Source: Candidatus Helarchaeota ASGARD archaeon Hel_GB_B
Lineage (GTDB): Archaea > Asgardarchaeota > Lokiarchaeia > Helarchaeales > HEL-GB-B
Reading direction: 5' to 3'
Assembly: GCA_005191425.1 (NCBI GenBank)
Contig: SUPR01000026.1
Coordinates: 1 to 38,112, forward strand
DNA: 38,112 nt
The notes below the pieces were generated by a model. The model did no database searches. It was not told where the DNA came from and saw only the letters and a program-made list of their open reading frames with translations. The first letter of the stretch is position 1, and each line of letters begins with the position of its first letter. Shown here one piece after another: positions 25,068 through 32,481 of the stretch. The position numbers were made by a program, and so were the translations under genes.

Positions 25068-26165
25068 ATGAATAAAAAAAACATAACCGTCCTATTTCAA
25101 AATCCGGACACTTTAGATTCGATTGAAATTAAAATTGAAAATAAAAATTATTATATAAGAGATATTGCCGAACAAATAATAGACAAATTTAATTTAAAAT
25201 CTCCTCCAATATTTTTTACGATTTTTAAAGACAAACCAACTGAAAATCAATATTTAGAAGAAAATGATAAATTAATTGATGTATTAGAAAAAAGATTAGA
25301 TGAAAAAATACCTATTTGGTGGCGGTCTAGTGATTTAAATGAAGACATTATGTATAATTTAAGAGTTAACAGATTTATTAAATCTGGATATAAAATCGAT
25401 ATAATCAAAAATAAGAATATTATGATCGTAGGTATTGGGCTATTAGGCTCAGAACTTGCTTTACATTGCGCCACAATTGGTATTAAAAATATTACGGTTA
25501 TTGATTATGGTTCTGTAGACTGGTATAATATTTATAGACAACCTTTATACACTAAAAATGATGTATTTAAAAGAAAAGTAGATGTGGCAAAAAATAAACT
25601 AGAATCAATAGGTGGAATAAATGTCAATTCAATATACATAGAAATTCCAAATTTTAATTCCTTGAATATAGAAAAAGATGTTGTTTTAAAGAACATCAAT
25701 ATATTAGAAAAAGCAGTAGAAAAAAATGACATAATTATCACCTCTTTGGATACTTTTAGTGCTAGAATGATAATTCAAATCCTTGCACTTGTCCATAATA
25801 AAATTTTAATAAATACAGCTGCAGGTCTTATCGGGGGGATTATTCAAATTATAAGACCTTTTCAAGACCCTTGTATTGGATGCGGTACATTTTATGATAG
25901 AAATCAAGAAACTGGTGCATGTACATTAGCTTCCTTTGGAACTCCTAAAATAATTGCTGGATTATGTATTGATGTCCTACTTGACTTAATAGAAAACAGA
26001 AAAATAGAATTTAATTATTTAAAATTCCTTCCAAATTACACTATTGAGACTAAAACTTTCTTTAAGGCAGATAATTGTCAATTCTGTGGTGAAAATGGCA
26101 TTGCTTCAGTGTACAATAAAAATTATAAAAAGGAATTACTCAACTGGTTATTTAATAATCATTAA
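25068..26165 (+). CDS. E1-like adenylyltransferase with fused N-terminal ubiquitin-like domain
   Basis: A 365-residue protein. Residues 5-75 follow ubiquitin's strand order: ITVLFQ, SIEIKI, helix YIRDIAEQIIDKFNL, IFFTIFKDKPT, then ENDKLIDVL. Residues 110-340 are a ThiF/MoeB/E1 adenylation domain: GIGLLG (Gly122, 124, 127), Asp146, the arginine finger Arg157 in YRQP, Lys170, and SLDTFSAR with Asp228. The candidate thioester cysteine is Cys285 in ETGACTLASFG. Zinc is bound by Cys269/Cys272 and Cys337/Cys340. It would adenylate the C-terminal glycine of the modifier and pass it to E2. The fused Ubl lacks a free Gly-Gly, so it is more likely a docking or autoregulatory domain than a substrate. 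It is 3 kb from the Ubl-E2-JAMM genes. Confidence 0.9.
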   Translation: MNKKNITVLFQNPDTLDSIEIKIENKNYYIRDIAEQIIDKFNLKSPPIFFTIFKDKPTENQYLEENDKLIDVLEKRLDEKIPIWWRSSDLNEDIMYNLRVNRFIKSGYKIDIIKNKNIMIVGIGLLGSELALHCATIGIKNITVIDYGSVDWYNIYRQPLYTKNDVFKRKVDVAKNKLESIGGINVNSIYIEIPNFNSLNIEKDVVLKNINILEKAVEKNDIIITSLDTFSARMIIQILALVHNKILINTAAGLIGGIIQIIRPFQDPCIGCGTFYDRNQETGACTLASFGTPKIIAGLCIDVLLDLIENRKIEFNYLKFLPNYTIETKTFFKADNCQFCGENGIASVYNKNYKKELLNWLFNNH

Positions 26166-26185
26166 ATGCTTATAATTTAATCAAT

Positions 26186-26416
26186 CTAATCAATCTTTTT
26201 TAAATATTCATCATTACATTTCGGGCATTCTGGTGACAATAAAGCATCTTTTTCTGAACCTTTCCAATCACAGTTTGGACAGACATAACTTCCTCCTATT
26301 TTCATCAGACGATAAAGCGGACTATGACCTGTAAAGCATTCAGGACATATATGTACATTTATCAGTTCTGATTCTGGCCCATTCCACCCACATTGGGTAC
26401 ATTTATAAGTTGTCAT
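26186..26416 (-). CDS. Tandem zinc-ribbon protein
   Basis: A 76-residue protein with eight cysteines in four CxxC pairs: CTQC and CPEC in the first half, CPNC and CPKC in the second. Each half reads CxxCxWxG...CPEC/CPKC, so this is a duplicated rubredoxin-type zinc ribbon rather than a cross-braced RING. It is convergent with the E1-like gene, 20 bases apart. Caldiarchaeum-type ubiquitin clusters contain a small RING-like protein; this one could play an E3 or adaptor role, but that is only neighbourhood reasoning. Confidence 0.75.
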   Translation of the reverse strand: MTTYKCTQCGWNGPESELINVHICPECFTGHSPLYRLMKIGGSYVCPNCDWKGSEKDALLSPECPKCNDEYLKKID

Positions 26417-26592
26417 TTCTATTCACAATTTCAATAAATCTATTTATAGTGGTTTATTTATATAAATTATTAATTTTGAAAATTGATGTCCTATAAAAAA
26501 TTTTTTCAAATATGAATTCAATTTATCAAAAATTTATAATTTACAAATTTATATTTTATTATATAAATTATTAAATTGTAGATGACAAAACA

Positions 26593-27270
26593 ATGCAATC
26601 AAGTACCCTTATAAATCTAATAACTGGAATTTTAGAAGATTCAATGAAACTTTTAAAAAAGATAGAGAAAAATATAGACTATCAAGGTAAACTATTAAAT
26701 TCATTATCGGAAAAATTTGATGTAATAGGCGACAAAATTGAACAATCTTTTAATAATTTAAATAATGTCCAACTTGGGACTTTTTTTAGTGATATTTCAT
26801 CTCGATTTGACCTAATAGATGTAAACAAATTAAAAGAAATAGACGATGAAATTAATGATATTTCCAATATACTCCAAAAAAATTTTCAAATTCAAATGAT
26901 TTCTATTTTAAGAGAATATGTAGACCTTAACTTATCGTTCCCTACTCGTTCTGAATTAACTCAAAGAAGTTCATTTTTCAGGAAGTCAAATATAATTTCA
27001 ACTCCTTCTCATCACAGTTTTTCCAAAAAATCACAGAGCGTAGATACTAAAATAGAAGGTGATTGGTCGGAGAGTGAATTAGAAGGCGGGGAAATTTTTG
27101 AAAAAATAATAATTGGTTGGAAACGCCGAGATTTTGAGAAAGCTCAAGGTACAAAAGAAATTTTTATGAAAGCATGGAAGAAACTTTCCAGTTATGATAA
27201 AGCACAGATTAAAAATGGTGCTTGGAGTAAAAAATTAATCGATAAAATAAAGTTATTGGGGAGGAACTAA
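26593..27270 (+). CDS. Coiled-coil protein of unknown function upstream of the Mcr-like operon
   Basis: A 225-residue protein. Residues 1-120 form a long coiled coil with hydrophobic heptads (LITGILEDSMKLLKKIEKN; DKIEQSFNNLNNVQ; LKEIDDEINDISNILQKN). A Ser/Thr-rich linker follows (about 135-165), then a C-terminal helical domain of about 60 residues beginning ESELEGGEIFEKIIIGWKRRDFEKA and containing KAWKKLSSYDKAQIKNGAWSKKL. The C-terminal block has well-spaced Trp and Gly residues and looks like a real small domain. I recognise no family. It ends 232 bases before mcrB, with a likely promoter between, so it is probably not in the operon. Confidence 0.6.
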   Translation: MQSSTLINLITGILEDSMKLLKKIEKNIDYQGKLLNSLSEKFDVIGDKIEQSFNNLNNVQLGTFFSDISSRFDLIDVNKLKEIDDEINDISNILQKNFQIQMISILREYVDLNLSFPTRSELTQRSSFFRKSNIISTPSHHSFSKKSQSVDTKIEGDWSESELEGGEIFEKIIIGWKRRDFEKAQGTKEIFMKAWKKLSSYDKAQIKNGAWSKKLIDKIKLLGRN

Positions 27271-27378
27271 TTTTATTTTTCAGATTAATTAAAGAATTGT
27301 TTGGGAAATATTAAAATCTCATTGATTGAAGAATTTTTATTAAATTAAAAAAATATTTTTCTTCATAAAAAAATATTA

Positions 27379-27388
27379 AATATAAAAC
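27379..27388 (+). promoter_or_regulatory. Candidate TATA box of the Mcr-like operon
   Basis: AATATAAAAC at 27379-27388 lies about 120 bases upstream of the mcrB ATG, in the 232-base spacer after the coiled-coil gene. It would place transcription start near 27410 and leave a leader of about 90 bases. Other AT-rich candidates exist, so this is only a probable choice. Two copies of AAAAAAATATT (about 27347-27355 and 27368-27376) precede it. Confidence 0.35.
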
Positions 27389-27502
27389 TTCTAATGACTA
27401 TTTAAGATTAAAAATTTGGTACCAGAAAAATTAAAAGAATTATTATCCAATTTGCAAAAATAAAAGACAAACGAAAATATTTGATGTAAAAAAGTGAATT
27501 GA

Positions 27503-28885
27503 ATGAAGTATTCGGATAAAATAGATGTATTTGACGATATGGGAAATAATATTGCTGAGGATCTACCGATTGAGAGTTTATCACCATTAATAAATCCATT
27601 TATACTTGACATTTTGAACTTTTTTAAACGGACTGCATTTGTTAATCTTAAAAAGTTAGAATTCATGCTACAAAGCGGTCAGATTGGGTACACAAGTTCT
27701 ATGAAGCAAGATGAAATTCAAATATCCTGTTATACCCGTCCTTGGGAAATAATTGAAAATGCAGAAGCTTTAATTGACCTAATCAAGAAAAAGATCCAAG
27801 TATCTGAGAATGATGATTCAAATGTTGTTTTGCTACCAGGAAATGAAGTATTAATGGTACAACTCCCTAAAGAACGGATTAGAGCTGCTGCAGGACGCGA
27901 CTCAGCTTTTTCAATTGCAGGTGAAGCCACTTTACAAGCTATATCTGAAGTTCATAATATAACTCCTTTGTCCGACCCTGATGGTTGTAATATTTTAAAA
28001 AGTATCATTTTTGGAAGATATCCACAAACAAGGACATTTCCCCCAAGAAATCCGTTGTTTACACTTCTCCACCCGTTTCATACTCAAGAAGGATTAGGAA
28101 ATGGATTTAGGGGCATTACAATTAATCATATTGTCGCTTTAACACAAAAAAGAACTTTTGACGCGGTAATCTTAAGTACAATTCTTGAACAAGCTTCCCA
28201 ATTTGAAATGGGAAATACTATTGGATGGTTTGAACGGTATAACTTGCTCGGAATGGCATATCAAAGTTTCAATGCAGACCGCGTCTTACTTGACCTTATT
28301 GATGAAAATAAAAATGGGACGGTAGGTGATGTGGTTACTTCCTTAGTAAGAATTGGAATTGAAGATGATATTATTAAACCAAAAAAGAGGTCTTATCCTT
28401 ATAAATTGTTCTCTGGATATAAAATATATTCAGTAAAAGATTATGATATGTGGAATGCATATACTTGTGCTGGACTGTTAGCAGCAGTTCTTGTAAATTG
28501 TGGTGCAAGTAGAAGTGCACAATCTATATCTTCAGCTATTACTAGTTTTTGTGATTTATTAATGTTTGAATCTGGTGGCCTACCCGATCCTGATTGCGGA
28601 AGGGTTATGGGTACAGGCCTTGGACTAAGTCATTTTAATCATGACATTTTCAGTATTGGTGGAACCGGTCTTTTATCATTAGATAATGTTTTAATTAGAA
28701 ATAATTCGGGTTTTGTTGCACCTTGTCTTGCAGCTGCAATGAGTTTAGATAGTGGAACTCAATTATATCGCCCCGAAGTTACTTCTGAAATATTTTTTAA
28801 AATTAGGGAAGCTGACCCGATTTTTAAAGGCCCTCTTATTAATAAAGTTGTTGAGTCAGCTCTAGAAATCAAACATAAAATCTAA
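27503..28885 (+). CDS. mcrB: Methyl-coenzyme M reductase-like beta subunit
   Basis: A 460-residue McrB homologue. The C-terminal half is unmistakable: CAGLLAAVLVNCGASRSAQSIS, GLPDPDCGRVMGTGLGLSHF, VAPCLAAAMSLDSGTQLYRPEVTS. Compared from memory with Methanothermobacter McrB, alignment through the active-site segment needs no gaps, yet the glycine run YGGGGPG is FSIGGTG. Tyr367, which hydrogen-bonds the CoM sulfur, is Phe383; Phe361 is His377; His379, a ligand of the coenzyme B phosphate, is Asn395. The protein should still form the alpha2-beta2-gamma2 fold. It leads a B-G-A operon without mcrD or mcrC. The start ATG has only GTGA as a weak ribosome-binding site. Family certain; reaction uncertain. 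Confidence 0.95.
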   Translation: MKYSDKIDVFDDMGNNIAEDLPIESLSPLINPFILDILNFFKRTAFVNLKKLEFMLQSGQIGYTSSMKQDEIQISCYTRPWEIIENAEALIDLIKKKIQVSENDDSNVVLLPGNEVLMVQLPKERIRAAAGRDSAFSIAGEATLQAISEVHNITPLSDPDGCNILKSIIFGRYPQTRTFPPRNPLFTLLHPFHTQEGLGNGFRGITINHIVALTQKRTFDAVILSTILEQASQFEMGNTIGWFERYNLLGMAYQSFNADRVLLDLIDENKNGTVGDVVTSLVRIGIEDDIIKPKKRSYPYKLFSGYKIYSVKDYDMWNAYTCAGLLAAVLVNCGASRSAQSISSAITSFCDLLMFESGGLPDPDCGRVMGTGLGLSHFNHDIFSIGGTGLLSLDNVLIRNNSGFVAPCLAAAMSLDSGTQLYRPEVTSEIFFKIREADPIFKGPLINKVVESALEIKHKI

Positions 28886-28899
28886 GGTGTGCATTAGAA

Positions 28900-29709
28900 A
28901 TGCCAATGAGTGAACGAAGAAAAAAGAAAAAAATTAAAGAATTTGAACCACAATACTATCCTGAATGTGATTACGTTGCTGAAAGACGCCGTAAAATTAT
29001 AAACCCAAATCGAAGACTAACAAAATTACGTCACATTCCTGACGATAATATAATTTCTTTATTAGGACATAGAGCTCCGGGTGGACTATACACTTCTATT
29101 CATCCTCCACTTGATGAATTGATGGAATCTTTTGACCCAATTAAAGAATTGATAGTCCCAAGTGATGGAGCAAAAATGGGTGATCGTATACGATTTGTCC
29201 AAATAATTGATTCATTTTGGAGACCACCTGTTGCACCATGGTTAAGGCATAAGTTTTATTTTACAAGGTTTAGAGGGGCTGATGTTGTAATTGATGCTGA
29301 AAGAACACTATTAGAAATGAGAGAACGTGATGTTGAAGCAGCAACAAAACTTCTCCTTGAAATGGAATTATTTGATCCCTCTAGAACTTCCTTAAAATCT
29401 GTTTCGCATGGTGGATATTCACATAGATTAGATGAAAACGAATTATCTTTTGATTTGCGGAGAAGATGTATTCTTGACAAAGAATCAGGGCATATAATTT
29501 ACGTCAAAAATATGTCTGGCGAAATATTAGACAAACCTATTTCATTGGGTTTTCCTATAGCTGATGAAGATCTGAAAACTATTGACGTTACTTGGCGCTG
29601 GGACAGTTCTCAATATAAGTCAAAAAGCGAAATCTTAATGGTCTTAAGTCGTATAGCTGAGAACCGTATTTTGGGAGGTTTTAAACCTAATATGTTAAAT
29701 TATAGGTGA
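28900..29709 (+). CDS. mcrG: Methyl-coenzyme M reductase-like gamma subunit
   Basis: A 269-residue McrG homologue and the best conserved of the three. It has PQYYPECDYVAERRRK, LLGHRAPGGLYTSIHPPLDE, DGAKMGDRIRFVQIIDS, RFRGADVV and MRERDVEAATKLLLEMELFDP. The residue matching gamma Arg120, which salt-bridges the CoM sulfonate, is retained as Arg135 in DAERTLLE, suggesting a CoM-like thiol is still bound. The N-terminus has about 16 extra Lys/Arg-rich residues. It starts 14 bases after mcrB; AAGGTGT (from 28884) is a plausible Shine-Dalgarno for ATG 28900. Its stop overlaps the AGGTGA ribosome-binding site of mcrA, so translation is probably coupled. Confidence 0.96.
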   Translation: MPMSERRKKKKIKEFEPQYYPECDYVAERRRKIINPNRRLTKLRHIPDDNIISLLGHRAPGGLYTSIHPPLDELMESFDPIKELIVPSDGAKMGDRIRFVQIIDSFWRPPVAPWLRHKFYFTRFRGADVVIDAERTLLEMRERDVEAATKLLLEMELFDPSRTSLKSVSHGGYSHRLDENELSFDLRRRCILDKESGHIIYVKNMSGEILDKPISLGFPIADEDLKTIDVTWRWDSSQYKSKSEILMVLSRIAENRILGGFKPNMLNYR

Positions 29710-29715
29710 ATTAAA

Positions 29716-31539
29716 ATGAGTGGACCGTTAAAAAAAGGAAAATTACCAAAAGAATTAACAAGTCAAATGGAAGCAACAGCAGCTGCCTCTCAATATCTTC
29801 GACAGGCAGTAAAAAATATGCGTGATTTTATACCACTTGAAAAGCAACGCCGAATATATAAAGATCTTGAAAAAATGTTTGGTGTTGACCCGTTAAACCT
29901 AATTGATGAAAAAATGTATATGAGAAAAGGATTTAACCAGTCCGCAGCGATAATGAAAAATAAAGAATTAGGTAGATTAATCGCTTTAGACCGTTTTATT
30001 CCAATGTATGACCCAAGTGTAAGTGAACCAATTGGTCATCAGCAATTATTTCCATATAAAATATCTGGTACTGACGAAATTGTATCTGGAAATTCTCTTC
30101 ATTGTTTCAATAATGTCGCGATGCAACAGTTATTTGATGATGTCAGACGCACTACAATTTTAAATCTTGATGTCCCTCACAAAGTGATTCAAGTGCGAGC
30201 AAGTAAAGAGGTTACACCTGAAACTATTGATCATTTTCTTAAAACTTTACAACATACAATTGCAGGTGGTACTGTTTCACTTGATCAGTTTGCTGATATA
30301 AATCCTGAATTAACCAGAGATGCATATTGTAAAATAATCACGGGAAATGACGAATTAAGAGAATTAATTGATAATAGATTTTCTATTGACATTAATGCCG
30401 GCTTTCATAAATCTAGAGCTGAAAAGTTAAAACATGCAATTGGTGATACAATACATTTAGTTGTTAGAGCACCAACAATACTAGTAAGAGCATTAGATAA
30501 TTCAGTTGCTTTTAAATGGGCCGGAATCCAGAGTACTCTGGCATTTATCGTTGCTTATCGTTTGACCAAAGATTCTAACCTTGCAGATATTTCATATGCA
30601 ACTCAATATGCTAATACCATAGCTCTTGGAGAACCTACATGGCAATCATTAGGCGGACATTATAATTCAATCGCCGGTATTCCTTTTGGCTATATAGCTG
30701 ATATGTGTCAAGGTGATTCTCAATTACCTTTAAGACCTTTTATGGAAATTACAAATGAAGACCCCAAATTGTCTCGTGAATATTTAAAAAAGTCTATTGG
30801 GTGTGTAGGCGTTATCGCTCCCATTTTAACAAATTTTTGGGATGGATATCAACTGTCTGGTGGTGCCAATATCCTTGATAATGTTGTTATAGACACCTTT
30901 ACTGGTGGTATATTTGATGATTTTATTGATATTATGAATGATATGATGAACAAATATTTTTCGCGTATTGTCAAAATTGGCATGAATTTAATGCCAACTC
31001 GCTGGTATAATTTAAGATGGCCAGTTGAAAATATGGTAAATATTGTTATGGAAACAATGGAAAAATATCCATCGGCTATGGAAACTTTAAAACTAGGTAT
31101 TCAAAAAATGTATATAATTGGGCTCGTAGCAGGGATAATGGCATCTCTCTTATCTGGAAGTTCAACTGCTGGATTATGGGCTATTGATTATGCAATCAGT
31201 CTTTTAGTAAAAGAGGGTTGGTGCCGCACAGGGACAACTGGCTATGAAATTATCAATCAATTAGGGCTCCCTTATTCATGTTCATTACGTATTGAAGAAG
31301 GTGGATTACCAGAACTAAGAGGTATGAATAATTTTCATCAAATCCATTCAATTGGTAGCGCAGTCCCCAGAATCGCTGTATTATATGCAGCTGCACTAGC
31401 CCGGGGGGATGCTTGGGTATCAAGCCCTCTAATTAAAGTAGTTTTCAATGACCCTCACCTTTCATTTGATTTTAAAGACCCAATATCTGCTATTATTAAA
31501 GGTACAAAAGGTGAATTTAAACCTAAAGGAGAAAGTTAA
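29716..31539 (+). CDS. mcrA: Methyl-coenzyme M reductase-like alpha subunit, highly divergent active site
   Basis: A 607-residue McrA homologue, longer than the usual 550-570. Recognisable blocks are YCKIITGNDELRELID, WAGIQSTLAFIVAYRL, GIPFGYIADMCQ, GYQLSGG, GLPELRG and ALARGDAWVSSPLIKVVF. Positions compared from memory with M. marburgensis, mostly in ungapped blocks: axial F430 ligand Gln147 is Leu189; CoB-phosphate ligands Lys256 and Arg270 are Gln297 and Ser311; methyl-His257 is Tyr298; methyl-Arg271 is Leu312; Tyr333 is Asn389 (or Asp388); Phe443 and Tyr444 are Thr507 and Thr508; S-methyl-Cys452 is Leu516. Gly445, the thioglycine, is kept as Gly509. About 15 residues are inserted after CQ331-332. 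A canonical methane reaction with coenzyme B looks unlikely. AGGTGA at 29704-29709 is a good ribosome-binding site. Confidence 0.95.
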   Translation: MSGPLKKGKLPKELTSQMEATAAASQYLRQAVKNMRDFIPLEKQRRIYKDLEKMFGVDPLNLIDEKMYMRKGFNQSAAIMKNKELGRLIALDRFIPMYDPSVSEPIGHQQLFPYKISGTDEIVSGNSLHCFNNVAMQQLFDDVRRTTILNLDVPHKVIQVRASKEVTPETIDHFLKTLQHTIAGGTVSLDQFADINPELTRDAYCKIITGNDELRELIDNRFSIDINAGFHKSRAEKLKHAIGDTIHLVVRAPTILVRALDNSVAFKWAGIQSTLAFIVAYRLTKDSNLADISYATQYANTIALGEPTWQSLGGHYNSIAGIPFGYIADMCQGDSQLPLRPFMEITNEDPKLSREYLKKSIGCVGVIAPILTNFWDGYQLSGGANILDNVVIDTFTGGIFDDFIDIMNDMMNKYFSRIVKIGMNLMPTRWYNLRWPVENMVNIVMETMEKYPSAMETLKLGIQKMYIIGLVAGIMASLLSGSSTAGLWAIDYAISLLVKEGWCRTGTTGYEIINQLGLPYSCSLRIEEGGLPELRGMNNFHQIHSIGSAVPRIAVLYAAALARGDAWVSSPLIKVVFNDPHLSFDFKDPISAIIKGTKGEFKPKGES

Positions 31540-31559
31540 ATACTGGATTAGTGGTCAAA

Positions 31560-32075
31560 ATGGAAGATAAAAATAAAAAATATGTTAATGAACCCTGGTG
31601 GAAAAAAGAATTTAAAGATGGATGGTGGAAAGAAGTTTCCTGGATACACCCCCAAGATACTGAACCATCTGGAGTTAGTTTATTCATTGATTATATGCTT
31701 GATAAGGCAATTATCACTCCAGACGCTGTTAAAATAGCAAGTTGGATACCCCATAGGTTAATATTACTGGAAATTGTCCACCCTTTAAAAGGAACTGAGC
31801 GGTTATCTTTTATGATCTCGCCAACTTCTGTTACTCCTGGAATCCCTGACGTAACACCTGATGTAATTGTAACTTACGATTATTATGACCTTGCTAAATT
31901 CTTAATTGGAAGAGAAAAAGATTTCACTATGTCTTTTTGGAAGGGACATTCTAGAATATATGGTAATCTTACTGCATTGATTGATTTAGCTGATATTCTT
32001 GAAGTTGCTCTCGGGAAAAAAATAGATGAAGCAAAAGAAGCTCGAATAAAAACTTGGCCTGTTGGATATCCGTAA
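31560..32075 (+). CDS. SCP2-like sterol/lipid-binding domain protein in the Mcr-like operon
   Basis: A 171-residue protein from ATG 31560. An upstream GTG (31551) is in frame, but AGTGGT just before ATG 31560 works better as a ribosome-binding site. After a Trp/Lys-rich N-terminus (NEPWWKKEFKDGWWKE), residues about 60-160 follow the SCP2 pattern: a strand (HRLILLEIVHPL), PDVTPDVIVTYDYYDLAKFLIGREKDFTMSFWKGHSRIYGNLTALIDLADIL, equivalent to the family's PDvtl...dl..li.G...p..af..Gklki.Gd...al.l. SCP2 domains bind long-chain acyl and other lipophilic molecules in a tunnel. It starts 20 bases after mcrA, so it belongs to the operon; delivering or sequestering a hydrophobic substrate or product is the natural inference. 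Confidence 0.8.
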   Translation: MEDKNKKYVNEPWWKKEFKDGWWKEVSWIHPQDTEPSGVSLFIDYMLDKAIITPDAVKIASWIPHRLILLEIVHPLKGTERLSFMISPTSVTPGIPDVTPDVIVTYDYYDLAKFLIGREKDFTMSFWKGHSRIYGNLTALIDLADILEVALGKKIDEAKEARIKTWPVGYP

Positions 32076-32469
32076 AATAATTTTTATTAAATTACTTCAC
32101 ATATTTCTGTATTTCTTCTTAAATCATCCATTTTTATAAAGAAATTCTTTAAATTTAAATTATATTCACTTTTTCTAATGTAAATTCAATTTATCCACCA
32201 TATTTTAGCAAAATAAAAAGAATTTAGTGAAACAAATAAAAATATCTTAAATTTAAAAAATATCCTAATTTCTTATATGACTAAGATCTAAAATCACATT
32301 TTGTCTGGGTTAATAAAAGAGTAATTTCTTATAAAGTAAAAAGTATTTATAATTTAATAATTTTAATATTTTTTAGATTAATGGATGGTAAAATAAAAAT
32401 TGCCCTTAAATTTATGTAATTTAACAAATAATTTATAATTAATATTAAGGATACAAGATACTTAACAAA
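32076..32469. other. AT-rich spacer with candidate promoter
   Basis: About 390 bases after the Mcr-like operon. It is AT-rich with no supported gene. ATTTATAATT at 32431-32440 is a possible TATA box for the nucleotidyltransferase gene, placing its start near 32465. No clear terminator hairpin follows the operon; a T-rich stretch after 32076 may serve. Confidence 0.45.
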
Positions 32470-32481
32470 TTGGTGATAAAT

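Noticed and set aside
26186..26416. 76-residue zinc protein as a RING finger
   Set aside because: The cysteines fall in two sequential CxxC...CxxC ribbons without the His and cross-brace spacing of RING domains.
27347..27376. Two AAAAAAATATT copies as a specific operator upstream of mcrB
   Set aside because: Such runs occur throughout the AT-rich spacers here; not distinctive enough to call a binding site.
27503..31539. Mcr-like genes as a decaying pseudogene set
   Set aside because: All three subunits are full length and in frame, have good ribosome-binding sites for G and A, and retain structural motifs, which argues for selection.
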